A DNA stretch of 64,000 nt, taken from an alpha proteobacterium BAL199. Lineage in GTDB: Bacteria; Pseudomonadota; Alphaproteobacteria; Thalassobaculales; Thalassobaculaceae. Both the position numbers and the translations under genes were made by a program. This document shows positions 52,498-64,000 of the stretch, in pieces (the stretch's first letter is position 1; each line of letters opens with the position of its first letter). The stretch covers positions 186,001-250,000 of the forward strand of contig ABHC01000002.1 in NCBI GenBank assembly GCA_000171835.1, read 5' to 3'. Below the pieces are notes generated by a model. It worked only from the letters and a program-made list of their open reading frames with translations, was not told the DNA's origin and did no database searches.

Positions 52498-54027
52498 TCA
52501 GGTCTTGTTGAAGATGATCGTCTTCTTGTGGGTGAAGTGCTCCAGCATCGACTCCAGCGTGGCTTCCTTGCCGAGGCCGGAGTTCTTGACGCCGCCGTAG
52601 CTGAGGCCCGGCTGCACGACCAGGTTCTGGTTCACCTGGACGAAACCGGCTTCCAGCCGTTCGGTGAAGGTCAGCGCCGCCTTCAGGTCGTTGGTCCACA
52701 CCGTGGCGGCCAGGCCGTATTCGGTATCGTTTGCGGCGGCCAGCACCTGCTCCTGGTCCGACCAGCGGAAGATGCAGGTCACCGGGCCGAAAATCTCCTC
52801 GCGGGCCAGCCGGCTGTCATGGCCGATCTCGGTGAACACCACCGGGCGGACGAACAGGCCATCCTTGAACGCCGGATCGGTCGGCATGGCGGAGCATTCG
52901 ATCGGCACGGCACCGGGCTCGTTCTTGCCGTGGTCGATATAGCCCTGGACCTTCTTGAACTGCTCCGGCGAGATGATGGTGCCGATGTCGGTCTTTTCGT
53001 CCAGCGGGTCGCCCATCACCATGGCGTCGACCTTGGCGCGCAGCTTCTTGACGAACTCGTCATAGACCTGATCGTGCACGAAGATCCGGCTGGCCGCCGT
53101 GCAGGACTGGCCCTGGCGGGTGAAGCGCATGCCGATCACCGCGCCGTCGACCGCTTTGTCCACATTGGCGTCCGAGAACACGATCATCGGCGACTTGCCG
53201 CCGAGCTCAAGGGTCACCGGGATCAGCTTGTCGGCGGCGGTCTTGTAAACGATCTTGCCGGTCTCGACCGAGCCGGTGAAGGTGATCTTGCCGACCTTCG
53301 GGTGGGCGACCAGCGGCGCACCGCACTCCGGCCCGAAGCCCGAGAGCATGTTGAAGATGCCGGCCGGCAGCACCGAGTTGAGGATCTGGCAGACCCGCAA
53401 CACGGTCAGCGGCGCTTCCTCGGCCGACTTCACGATGACCGCATTGCCCGCCAGGATCGCCGGGGCGATCTTCAGGGCCATCAGCAGCAGCGGCACGTTC
53501 CACGGAATGATCGCGCCGACCACGCCGACCGGCTCGCGCACGGTGATGGTCAGCATGTCCGGGTGGTGCGGAACCGTCTCGCCCTTCAACTCGGACCCGA
53601 GACCGGCGTGGAAATAGAACGCGTCGGCCAAGATCGAGGCTTCAACCCGGCTTTCGGTGCGCAGCGCCTTGCCGGTTTCCAGCGCGATCAGCCGGCCAAG
53701 CTCCTCGACATGTTTCTCCAGGGCTTCGGCACACCGGTACAGCAACTTGCCGCGGTCGCGGGCGCGGGTCTTCGCCCAGGCCTTCTGCGCCTCAGTCGAT
53801 GACTTCACGGCCCGGTCTACGTCTTCGGAATCGCCGGCCGCGCCAAACCCGATGACCGCGCCGGTTGCCGGGTAGATCACCTCGAAGGTCTTGCCGGAGG
53901 CGGCGGGCACCAGTTTGCCGCCGATCAGGTGACGGCCGGACAGCGCCTTGGCCAGCGCGTAGGGATCCAGGTTCGGCTCGATGGACGGCGCGTGGCCGTA
54001 GTCGAGATCGCTTACCATCAGGTTCAT
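52498..54027 (-). CDS. NAD(P)-dependent aldehyde dehydrogenase
   Basis: A 509-residue ALDH. The catalytic cysteine is Cys309 (RQGQSCTAASR), the base is Glu274 in LELGGKSP, and the oxyanion Asn177 is in PWNVP. It oxidises an aldehyde to the carboxylic acid. The subfamily resembles succinate-semialdehyde/betaine-aldehyde-like enzymes, so the substrate is open. ATG 54027 has AAGGAG upstream and overlaps the stop of the CoA-transferase gene (ATGA), so the two are co-translated and likely act in one pathway. Confidence 0.92.
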   Translation of the reverse strand: MNLMVSDLDYGHAPSIEPNLDPYALAKALSGRHLIGGKLVPAASGKTFEVIYPATGAVIGFGAAGDSEDVDRAVKSSTEAQKAWAKTRARDRGKLLYRCAEALEKHVEELGRLIALETGKALRTESRVEASILADAFYFHAGLGSELKGETVPHHPDMLTITVREPVGVVGAIIPWNVPLLLMALKIAPAILAGNAVIVKSAEEAPLTVLRVCQILNSVLPAGIFNMLSGFGPECGAPLVAHPKVGKITFTGSVETGKIVYKTAADKLIPVTLELGGKSPMIVFSDANVDKAVDGAVIGMRFTRQGQSCTAASRIFVHDQVYDEFVKKLRAKVDAMVMGDPLDEKTDIGTIISPEQFKKVQGYIDHGKNEPGAVPIECSAMPTDPAFKDGLFVRPVVFTEIGHDSRLAREEIFGPVTCIFRWSDQEQVLAAANDTEYGLAATVWTNDLKAALTFTERLEAGFVQVNQNLVVQPGLSYGGVKNSGLGKEATLESMLEHFTHKKTIIFNKT

Positions 54028-55193
54028 CGTCCGATCTCCTTCAGAATGGTTGCGCGGTCCTGGTCCAAGTTCGGGGCCGGAGCGCGGGTGGTGGGGTCGG
54101 CAAAGCCCGAGATCTTGATCGGGTTGCCGATTACTTTCATCGGGCCGGTGATTGGGTCGTCGACGTCGACGATCATGTTCCGGGCGGCGGCCTGGGGATA
54201 GTTGACCGCCTGGCCGATGTTGTTGATCGGGCCGGCCGGGACACCGGCGACATCCAGGACCGACATCCAATGTTCGGTGGTGTCGGTCTTCAGGATGGCC
54301 TCGATCTCGACCTTTAATGTCTCAACGTTCTCGGCCCGGACAGGGTTGCTGACGAACCGTGGATCGTCCTTCCAGTCGGGGCGGCCCAATCCATCGGCCA
54401 TCTTGCGGAACAGGCTGTCATTGCCGGCGGCGATGATGATGTAGCCGTCCGATGTCTCGAACGCTTCGAACGGGGTGATCGAGGGGTGCCGCGCGCCGAG
54501 CGGCCCCGGTGAGACGCCGGAGGTGAAGTACCGCATCGCGGCGTTCTCCAGCAGGGCCAACTGGCAATCGAACATGCCGATGTCGACCTTGGTTGCCTCG
54601 CCGGTCATGGTCCGGTGGTACAGCGCCGACAGCAGACCGACGGCGGTGTACAGGCCGGAGCCGATGTCGCCGATCGACATGCCTATGCGCGTTGGCGGCG
54701 TACCCGGATGCCCGGTCACGCTCATGATCCCGCCCATGCCCTGGACCACCATGTCGTACGCTGGCCGGGTCATGTCCGGACCGGAATGCCCGAAGCCGGA
54801 GGCCGCTGCGTAGATCAGCTTGGGGTATTTCGGGTGCAGGACATCCCAGCCGTAGCCCAGCTTCTCCATGGTGCCGGGCCTGAAATTCTCGACCACCACA
54901 TCGGCGGTCGCGAGAAGATCATCGAAGATCGCGCGGTCATCGTCCTGCTTGAGATTGAGGGCGATGCTTTCTTTGCCGCGATTGATCGACTGGAAATACG
55001 CCGACTTGCCGTTCACGAACGGCCCGTAATGTCGGGCGTCGTCTCCGGTCTCCGGTGTTTCGACCTTGATCACCCGGGCGCCGAGCTCGGCCAGCATCAG
55101 GGTGCAGTAGGGCCCGGCAAGGATCCGGCTGACATCGACGACGGTGATCCCCGAGAGCGGACCGGTACGGACGGTTTGGCCGTCAGCGGCCAT
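54024..55193 (-). CDS. CaiB/BaiF family CoA transferase
   Basis: A 389-residue family III CoA transferase. The start region DVSRILAGPYCTLMLAELGA, VENFRPGTMEKLG and the catalytic Asp176 in MSIGDIGSG are all present. These enzymes move CoA between carboxylates without a covalent enzyme-anhydride intermediate of the class I type, so one acid is activated at the cost of another acyl-CoA. First gene of the operon with the ALDH and S45 acylase. The 162-base region upstream, shared with the divergent lipoprotein gene, contains no recognised operator. Confidence 0.92.
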   Translation of the reverse strand: MAADGQTVRTGPLSGITVVDVSRILAGPYCTLMLAELGARVIKVETPETGDDARHYGPFVNGKSAYFQSINRGKESIALNLKQDDDRAIFDDLLATADVVVENFRPGTMEKLGYGWDVLHPKYPKLIYAAASGFGHSGPDMTRPAYDMVVQGMGGIMSVTGHPGTPPTRIGMSIGDIGSGLYTAVGLLSALYHRTMTGEATKVDIGMFDCQLALLENAAMRYFTSGVSPGPLGARHPSITPFEAFETSDGYIIIAAGNDSLFRKMADGLGRPDWKDDPRFVSNPVRAENVETLKVEIEAILKTDTTEHWMSVLDVAGVPAGPINNIGQAVNYPQAAARNMIVDVDDPITGPMKVIGNPIKISGFADPTTRAPAPNLDQDRATILKEIGR

Positions 55194-55355
55194 GAGCGTG
55201 CCTCCCTACTGCGTGCATTAGTTTCCGGCGGTTTTAGACCACAGCCGGAGGCTCGACAAGGTAACGGCGACGGCACGCACGCTGCGGGTGGCCAGGGCTG
55301 GACGAATCGTCTTATAGAGCCGTTTGGATCGCTTCATGACGGTGAGGGTGGGGAT

Positions 55356-56021
55356 ATGTCTCGTACTATGATTGCTGCCGGGCTGGCTGTGGTGCTAGCC
55401 GGTTGCACGGCAACGCCGCAGAACGGTGAGAAACTGGTGGATGACGTCCGTCTGCAGCCTGTGGCGCTCAGTTCGGATGGCGGATCGGCGCGCTGTTCCG
55501 CGCATCCTGTCCTGATGCACCGATCGCGGGCGCGGTCGGACTGGAGCGCAACAACGGACGTGCCGGGCACGCTGTACCTGCCCCGAAATGCCCGGGTGGT
55601 CGAACTGGTTTGTACCCCGGTTGCCGGCGGCTCGCCGACGACCCGCTACCTGGCGTCGGAGGAGACTGCCGAGGGCAAGCGTGCGGTCGCCGCGACCGGT
55701 GCCATGTTCCTGCTGTTGGGCGGCCTTCCTGCGCTTGCCACCGGTGCCGCGCAACGCACCGACGTGTACGCGTTCTCGGATGCGGTCAAGGTCGACTTGC
55801 CGCCGCGAGCGTCAGCTTCGGCGACCGACCGCTCGGCATACGTGACCCGGAGAGTGACAGAGGTCGGTCAGGATACCGACGAATGGCATCGGCTGCGGTG
55901 GGAGATGTGCAAGGACGAAAAGTCGCCTGGCGAGAAGGCACTGGACGACCACTGCGAGAAAGATCTGAACGAAATCAAGAAACGCCGGGAACAATTGCTG
56001 GCCGATCTAAAGGCAGGTTAG
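55356..56021 (+). CDS. Lipoprotein of unknown function
   Basis: A 221-residue predicted lipoprotein. The N-terminus MSRTMIAAGLAVVLAGCTA contains a good lipobox, LAGC, with Cys17 as lipidation site. The mature part has a threonine/arginine-rich region, a GAMFLLLGGLPALATGA hydrophobic stretch that may associate with the membrane, and a charged helical C-terminus (DEKSPGEKALDDHCEKD). No family recognised; three further cysteines are scattered. ATG 55356 was chosen over upstream codons because it starts the signal and has gaggg upstream. Divergent from the CoA-transferase gene and convergent with ppa. Confidence 0.7.
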   Translation: MSRTMIAAGLAVVLAGCTATPQNGEKLVDDVRLQPVALSSDGGSARCSAHPVLMHRSRARSDWSATTDVPGTLYLPRNARVVELVCTPVAGGSPTTRYLASEETAEGKRAVAATGAMFLLLGGLPALATGAAQRTDVYAFSDAVKVDLPPRASASATDRSAYVTRRVTEVGQDTDEWHRLRWEMCKDEKSPGEKALDDHCEKDLNEIKKRREQLLADLKAG

Positions 56022-56067
56022 CCCGCACGAGAAACCGCGACGGCCGGCCCGCCGGGCAGGTCGTCGC

Positions 56068-56607
56068 CTATTCCGCGGCCTTCGCTTCGGCGGAACGGAT
56101 TCCGGCCCGAATGAAGTCGAGCGCCTCCTCGGTATCGCCCCAACCCTTCACCTTCACCCACTTGTTGGCCTCGAGGTCCTTGTAGTGGGTGAAGAAGTGC
56201 TGGATCTGGTCGATCAGGATCTTCGGCAGGTCGCGCCACGAGCCGATGTCGGCGTAGTAGGGATGCAGCTTGTCGACCGGGACGGCCAGGATCTTCTCGT
56301 CCTGGCCAGCCTCGTCCTCCATGATCAGCACGCCGACCGGACGGACCCGGACAACCGACTTCGGCAGGATCGGCACCTGGCCCGCGACCATCACGTCGAC
56401 CGGGTCGCCGTCGTCCGACAGGGTGTGCGGCACGAAGCCGTAATTCACCGGATAGCTCATCGCGGTGTGCAGGAACCGGTCGACGAACAGGGCGCCGGAC
56501 TCCTTGTCCAGCTCGTATTTCACCGGGTCCGATCCCAGGCCGACCTCGATGATCACGTTGATGTCGTAGGGCGGGTTGTGGCCGATGGCGATCTTGTCGA
56601 GTCTCAT
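56068..56607 (-). CDS. ppa: Inorganic pyrophosphatase (family I)
   Basis: A 179-residue soluble pyrophosphatase. The signature SDDGDPVDVMV (64-74) holds the metal aspartates, and SYPVNYGFVPHTL and KVKGWGDTEEAL are standard. It hydrolyses PPi from biosynthesis, pulling those reactions forward. ATG 56607 is preceded by AGGAC-type purines. Single gene, between convergent lipoprotein gene and the cox operon terminator. Confidence 0.95.
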   Translation of the reverse strand: MRLDKIAIGHNPPYDINVIIEVGLGSDPVKYELDKESGALFVDRFLHTAMSYPVNYGFVPHTLSDDGDPVDVMVAGQVPILPKSVVRVRPVGVLIMEDEAGQDEKILAVPVDKLHPYYADIGSWRDLPKILIDQIQHFFTHYKDLEANKWVKVKGWGDTEEALDFIRAGIRSAEAKAAE

Positions 56608-56760
56608 GTCCTGGTCCTCGTGACCTCAAAATGCTGCGGCGCAACATATCGATTGAGGTGATGCGATCAAGAGACTAATTGCCGCGCGCTCGTGCGGAGC
56701 AGGTCGGTGACCAGTGTCTCTCTCCAAGCGCTCAACGGCACAAACGTGTCGTCAGAATGC

Positions 56761-56786
56761 AAAAGGCCGGCCTCGAGAGGCCGGCC
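56761..56786 (-). terminator. Intrinsic terminator of the coxSLM operon
   Basis: On the minus strand a perfect 10-base GC stem (GGCCGGCCTC / GAGGCCGGCC) with a 2-base nominal loop, which would open to about 6 bases, is followed directly by TTTT (plus-strand 56761-56764). It lies 24 bases after the coxM stop. Confidence 0.75.
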
Positions 56787-56809
56787 CATTGTCTGGATGA
56801 GACGGCCCG

Positions 56810-57607
56810 TCAGCCGGCGGCTGCGACCGCCCGCTTGGCCATGACCGTGATCAGGTGGGCGCGATAGTCGGCGCTGGCGTGGATGTCGGCGTTCAGCGTG
56901 CCGGCATTGACCTTCAGACCGGCGACCGCATCGGCCGACCAGTTGGCCGACAACGCCTTTTCCATCTCCGGAACCCGGAACACCCCGTTCTGCCCGGCGC
57001 CGGTCACCGCGACCTTGGCACCTCCGGCCGTCTTGGCCACGAACACGCCGACCAGGGCGTAGCGTGACGCCGGGTTGTCGAACTTCATGTAGGCGGCCTT
57101 GTCGGCGGTCGGGAACGACACCGACACGATCACCTCGTCTTCCGCCAGATCGGTCTCGAACAGGCCGGTGAAGAAGTCGTCGGCCTTCACTTCGCGCTTG
57201 TCGGTCTTGATGGTCGCCCCGAGCGCGAGGCAGGCGGCCGGATAGTCGGCCGCCGGGTCGTTGTTGGCGACTGAGCCGCCGATGGTGCCGCGGTTACGGA
57301 CCTGCGGGTCGCCGATGCCGCCGGCCAGAGCCGCCAGAGCCGGGATCGCCTTGGCGACCTCCGCCGACTTGGCGACCGCGGCGTGGGTGGTCATGGCGCC
57401 GATCGTCACCGTGTTGCCGGAAACGGTGATACCGACCAGTTCCTTGACCCCGCCGAGATCAATCAGATCTGAAGGTTGCGCCAGACGCTGCTTCAACGTC
57501 GGGATCAGGGTCATGCCGCCGGCCACGAACGTGCCATCATCCGCCTTCTTCAGGACGGCGATGGCGTCCGCCACGGACGACGGTTTGTGATAATCGAATG
57601 CGTACAT
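56810..57607 (-). CDS. coxM: FAD-binding medium subunit of a xanthine-oxidase-family (CODH-like) enzyme
   Basis: A 265-residue flavoprotein. The first 175 residues form the FAD-binding domain with AGGMTLIPTLKQRL and the second FAD loop TIGGSVANNDPAADYP; the rest is the CO dehydrogenase flavoprotein C-terminal domain with SRYALVGVFVAK. It passes electrons from the Fe-S clusters of the small subunit to NAD+ or the quinone pool. It is the last gene of S-L-M order, 27 bases after coxL and 24 bases before a terminator. Confidence 0.9.
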   Translation of the reverse strand: MYAFDYHKPSSVADAIAVLKKADDGTFVAGGMTLIPTLKQRLAQPSDLIDLGGVKELVGITVSGNTVTIGAMTTHAAVAKSAEVAKAIPALAALAGGIGDPQVRNRGTIGGSVANNDPAADYPAACLALGATIKTDKREVKADDFFTGLFETDLAEDEVIVSVSFPTADKAAYMKFDNPASRYALVGVFVAKTAGGAKVAVTGAGQNGVFRVPEMEKALSANWSADAVAGLKVNAGTLNADIHASADYRAHLITVMAKRAVAAAG

Positions 57608-57634
57608 CGTCGGTCTCCTAGTTCTCGTCCGTGG

Positions 57635-60010
<2,376 letters not shown>

Positions 60011-60064
60011 GTCTCGCTCCCTGTCTGGCCGAATCCCGTTGATTTTTCTTATGGATGGGATCGG

Positions 60065-60526
<462 letters not shown>

Positions 60527-60862
60527 GCCCTGATCTCCCTCGTGAAGCGTGCGATCGATTTCGTTTGTCGTTAGGGGATTCCCGTCTGGTGGTCACAACA
60601 GCCACCGTCCCCATTCCGGCACAGTCTCTTTCCGCGCCCGTCACAGGTCAAGCGGCGAGGGGAGCTTCGTTAACCACAACCGAGATCGCCGGGCTGATCG
60701 ATCGGCAGCCTGCTGCGGCATCATTGTCCGAGGCGCCTTGGCGGCTTTGATCGCAACTGCGCAATGCAATGGTCCTCATCGTTCACATATGTGATAGATC
60801 TGCCACGCCAAATGCCGATGGGTATTGGGAACTGGCAATGACCACTGGAGAACACCGAAGAT
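60527..60862. other. 336-base divergent control region between coxS and the GntR gene
   Basis: No credible gene is present. It holds promoters for both directions, presumably. The notable element is a perfect 12-base palindrome, TCACATATGTGA, at 60783-60794 near the regulator side. No terminator or repeat was found in the rest. Confidence 0.5.
60783..60794. promoter_or_regulatory. Palindrome, candidate operator for the adjacent GntR regulator
   Basis: TCACATATGTGA is a perfect palindrome about 69-80 bases upstream of the GntR start, in an AT-richer stretch. FCD-type GntR proteins bind short palindromes as dimers and often autoregulate, so this is the best operator candidate; it lies more than 250 bases from coxS. 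Confidence 0.5.
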
Positions 60863-61543
60863 ATGGTTGAGCCGATGCGGATCCTTCAACGACCAAAATC
60901 CTTGACTACGCTGGCCGCAGATCAAATTCGCAGCCGTATCGTGCGTGGCGAACTGGGCTTGGGGACGCCGCTGTCCGAGAACGCGTTGGCACTGGAACTC
61001 GGCGTCAGCAAGACCCCGATCCGCGAAGCGCTGCTGCAGCTCAAGATGGAGGGGCTGGTGTCGATCCAGCCACAGCGCGGCAGCTTCGTGTTCGAGATGA
61101 GCATGGATGAAATCCAGCAACTCGGGGAACTGCGCGAGACCCTGGAGGTCACGGCACTGGATCGGGCGATGGCTCGCAATCCGGAGCCAATCGTGAAGGC
61201 ACTGTCCGTCATCGTCGATGCGATGACCGATGCGGTAGCCGCCGGCGATTGCGGGCGGTACCGGGTGCTCGATGCGGACTACCACCGAGTGCTGTGCGAT
61301 CACTCGGGCAACCGGTATCTTGCGGACTGTTATGCCGGGTTTGCGTTCCGCATCCAGGCGCTACGAGCCAAGCTGGCGACCGATCCGGCCCTGAACGCGA
61401 TTTCCCTGCGCGACCACCGGGATCTGCGGGACCTGATCAAGGCCGGAGACGCCGAGGGCGCGCGCACTCTGCTGGTGGCGCATATGCGGCGCACGATCGT
61501 CGACTACGAGGCCAGCATGGCGGAATTGGCGGTCGTCGCCTGA
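60863..61543 (+). CDS. GntR family transcriptional regulator (FadR/FCD subfamily)
   Basis: A 226-residue regulator. The winged helix-turn-helix (about 15-80) contains QIRSRIVRGELGLGTPLSE, GVSKTPIREALLQLKMEGL and the wing QPQRGSFV. The C-terminal FCD domain (about 85-215) has the metal/effector residues in DADYHRVLCDHSGN, the histidine in SLRDHRDL and the last one in LVAHMRRTI. Effectors in this subfamily are often organic acids. It is divergent from coxS, so control of the cox operon is likely but not shown. ATG 60863 was chosen; an internal ATG at 60875 is possible. Confidence 0.88.
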   Translation: MVEPMRILQRPKSLTTLAADQIRSRIVRGELGLGTPLSENALALELGVSKTPIREALLQLKMEGLVSIQPQRGSFVFEMSMDEIQQLGELRETLEVTALDRAMARNPEPIVKALSVIVDAMTDAVAAGDCGRYRVLDADYHRVLCDHSGNRYLADCYAGFAFRIQALRAKLATDPALNAISLRDHRDLRDLIKAGDAEGARTLLVAHMRRTIVDYEASMAELAVVA

Positions 61544-61562
61544 TCCGCGTAACTCGCCGTCG

Positions 61563-62639
61563 TTAAGCCGCGTGCTGCCGGTTGATGTCTGAGATCGTTT
61601 GATCGACTTCGCTCGATACGCCGGCCATGCGCGATGCGATTTCGGCAGTCGCAAGCTGCTGTTCCTGCGTTGCAGCGCCGGTTTCGTCCATCAGCACCAG
61701 CATCGTGTCGACCTTTTCGGTAACGTCGGTGAAGGCGATGCCGACAACGTCGAGCAGGGCCTGCAGTCGGGCGGTGTTGCCGCCGATGGATTCGGCCGCC
61801 GTTCGGGCCGCATTGGCCAGTTCCTTGACCTCGCGGGCGACCACGGCGAAGCCTCGGCCCGCATCGCCGGCTCTGGCAGCCTCGATCGTCGCGTTCAGGG
61901 CCAGCATGTTGGTCTGTCCGGCGATCGACTTGATCGAGCCGAGCAGGGTCAGGATGTCGTTGATCGCCCTTTTGAACTCGTCAATCTGCTGGACAGTGTC
62001 GCCGACGGTGCCGGCAATAGTGCGCGCGTGACCCAGGCTGCGCGACACGTTCGACTCCACGGTTGCCATGCTTGCCGACAGTTCCTCCGAGGCGGCGGCG
62101 ACGCCGTTGATTGCTGCGCCGACGCTGGTGCCCAGCGAACTGGTCAGACTGGCGATGGTGCGTGCGGATCGGCGGCGAAGAGCCTGATCGAAGGCGGTGG
62201 TGGCGATCACCGTCTCGGTGCTCATCAATCGCGAGACGGCGGACACCGCCCGGCGATGGCTGTCGTCGACCGGATCGCCCGCCAGGATGCGGGTGTTGAT
62301 CTGGTCGGAAAGCTCGGCGAAGAACATGCCGTAGACTGCCGGGTCCAGGCCGGCCTCCAGATCGCCTTCGGCAAAACCTAGAACCCGGTCGTAGTGCTGC
62401 TGGTCGACGCCGATCTCGAACACGGCGCGCCACCGGTCGCTGTGAGCCGCGGTCCATGCTGCCTCGTCCTGGCCCCACAGGAAGGACTTCAGGGACGGAT
62501 GGGCAACGCAGACCTTGTAGGTCGCCGGCAGTGCAGCCGGCAGCACCGCCGCGACGTGATCATCCCAGGCGCGGGTCAGACGCTGACGGTCCTCCGGTAG
62601 GGCAAGGCGGCAGCCTGACAGCAGCGATGTTAGATCCAA
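61563..62639 (-). CDS. Soluble methyl-accepting chemotaxis protein with degenerate globin-like sensor
   Basis: A 358-residue protein with no membrane span. Residues 10-130 resemble a protoglobin/globin-coupled sensor domain ([12 protein letters not shown], and [17 protein letters not shown], matching the H-V-R-I-G-L-x-P-x-W-Y helix); at the proximal histidine position the residue is Asp93. After a linker, residues 160-358 form the MCP coiled coil with the hairpin tip [20 protein letters not shown] (about 239-258). Such proteins signal to CheA from the cytoplasm. TTG 62639 has a strong GGAGAAGG site upstream. Heme binding by another residue, or a non-heme sensor, is possible. Confidence 0.82.
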   Translation of the reverse strand: MDLTSLLSGCRLALPEDRQRLTRAWDDHVAAVLPAALPATYKVCVAHPSLKSFLWGQDEAAWTAAHSDRWRAVFEIGVDQQHYDRVLGFAEGDLEAGLDPAVYGMFFAELSDQINTRILAGDPVDDSHRRAVSAVSRLMSTETVIATTAFDQALRRRSARTIASLTSSLGTSVGAAINGVAAASEELSASMATVESNVSRSLGHARTIAGTVGDTVQQIDEFKRAINDILTLLGSIKSIAGQTNMLALNATIEAARAGDAGRGFAVVAREVKELANAARTAAESIGGNTARLQALLDVVGIAFTDVTEKVDTMLVLMDETGAATQEQQLATAEIASRMAGVSSEVDQTISDINRQHAA

Positions 62640-62646
62640 ATACCTT

Positions 62647-62722
62647 CTCCATCGATCGTCTGCGTTACTGCGCTCCTGGCAACGTCAATGCCGGCACGCG
62701 CAACAATGTTACGTCGATGGAG
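62647..62722 (-). promoter_or_regulatory. 9-base inverted repeat able to sequester the MCP ribosome binding site
   Basis: CTCCATCGA (62647-62655) and TCGATGGAG (62714-62722) are perfect reverse complements 58 bases apart. On the minus-strand mRNA the proximal arm includes GGAG of the MCP Shine-Dalgarno sequence, so the upstream arm would act as an anti-SD. The structure is within the 135-base gap between adhC and the MCP gene. Confidence 0.45.
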
Positions 62723-62774
62723 TTATGATGCCGGCGGGGTTTGTCCAACCACACCTGCGTGAGGCGGCGGCTCG

Positions 62775-63884
<1,110 letters not shown>

Positions 63885-63932
63885 GGCAAATCTCCGTTGT
63901 TCTCTGACGGTCCTGGAGGCGGCGACCGTGGG

Positions 63933-64000
63933 TCAGCTGTGGGCGGAGACCAGGAACAGCACGACGGCGGCGGCGACGGCGCCCCAACTCACCAGTACGG
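63933..64000 (-). CDS. C-terminus of a membrane protein (partial)
   Basis: The last 22 codons of a minus-strand frame that runs off the window end: VLVSWGAVAAAVVLFLVSAHS followed by TGA. This is a plausible final membrane helix of a protein encoded upstream of adhC on the same strand. The segment is too short to assign a family, and it ends 48 bases before the adhC start. Confidence 0.4.
   Translation of the reverse strand, partial: VLVSWGAVAAAVVLFLVSAHS

Noticed and set aside
54615-55355. Upstream extension of the lipoprotein frame to 468 codons
   Set aside because: The extension is antisense to the CaiB gene; ATG 55356 starts a clean lipoprotein signal.

Overview
The window is a contiguous piece of a high-GC chromosome, most likely from an alphaproteobacterium of the Rhodospirillales type. 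This is inferred from gene order and family flavour: the block rpoZ-rsh-lepB-rnc-era-recO-parC, an M23 peptidase/bactofilin pair, the heterotetrameric sarcosine oxidase order B-D-A-G, a TakP-like TRAP system and a coxSLM molybdoenzyme operon. There is no sign of a prophage, plasmid, insertion sequence, CRISPR array, tRNA or rRNA. Coding density is very high and many start codons overlap the preceding stop (ATGA, GTGA or TTGA junctions), so much of the window is probably translationally coupled. Some starts are GTG or TTG and were chosen from Shine-Dalgarno spacing.

Layout. 1-5.9 kb: end of a CbtA-type cobalt transporter, then small metabolic genes (hydroxyacyl-CoA/gulonate-type dehydrogenase, MFS exporter, aspartate dehydrogenase, VOC protein, Fpg-like DNA glycosylase, PIG3-type quinone oxidoreductase). 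5.9-9.6 kb: a thiamine-diphosphate enzyme, a second VOC protein and a DapA-family aldolase behind a 299-base leader that holds a terminator-like hairpin. 9.6-16.6 kb: soxBDAG and a divergent gamma-glutamyltransferase with a Tat-type signal. 16.6-24.1 kb: cell-envelope genes (M23 peptidase, bactofilin, soluble lytic transglycosylase) mixed with a threonine dehydratase paralogue, an alpha/beta hydrolase and a haloacid dehalogenase. 24.2-36.3 kb: the housekeeping core (dapA, smpB, family-5 uracil-DNA glycosylase, NYN protein, folK, rpoZ, rsh, lepB, rnc, era, recO, parC). 36.3-40.8 kb: a putative sugar O-methyltransferase and a TRAP transporter. 41-45 kb: a glycosyltransferase-like gene, bpt, and the alpha-E/ATP-grasp pair. 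45.2-47.3 kb: motA-motB. 47.5-56.6 kb: flavin reductase, threonine dehydratase with ACT domain, an outer-membrane-barrel candidate, a CoA-transferase/aldehyde dehydrogenase/penicillin-acylase operon, a lipoprotein and inorganic pyrophosphatase. 56.8-63.9 kb: a form II CODH-like coxSLM operon with a divergent FCD-type GntR regulator, a soluble chemoreceptor with a degenerate globin-like sensor, and glutathione-dependent formaldehyde dehydrogenase; a membrane protein C-terminus runs off the end.

How the genes fit together. Sarcosine oxidase releases formaldehyde (or 5,10-methylene-THF), and the adhC-type dehydrogenase at the right end belongs to formaldehyde detoxification, so the window hints at methylated-amine use; the link is inferential because the genes are 48 kb apart and no folate C1 genes flank sox. 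MotA/B and the soluble MCP indicate a flagellated, chemotactic cell. The TRAP system and coxSLM point to organic-acid uptake and possibly trace-substrate oxidation.

The least ordinary items are the soluble chemoreceptor whose proximal-histidine position reads Asp and whose ribosome binding site can pair with an upstream 9-base arm, the leader before the 8.5-kb DapA-like gene, the CaiB-ALDH-S45 acylase operon, an Fpg-like protein lacking the canonical zinc-finger arginine, and a perfect palindrome beside the GntR gene.
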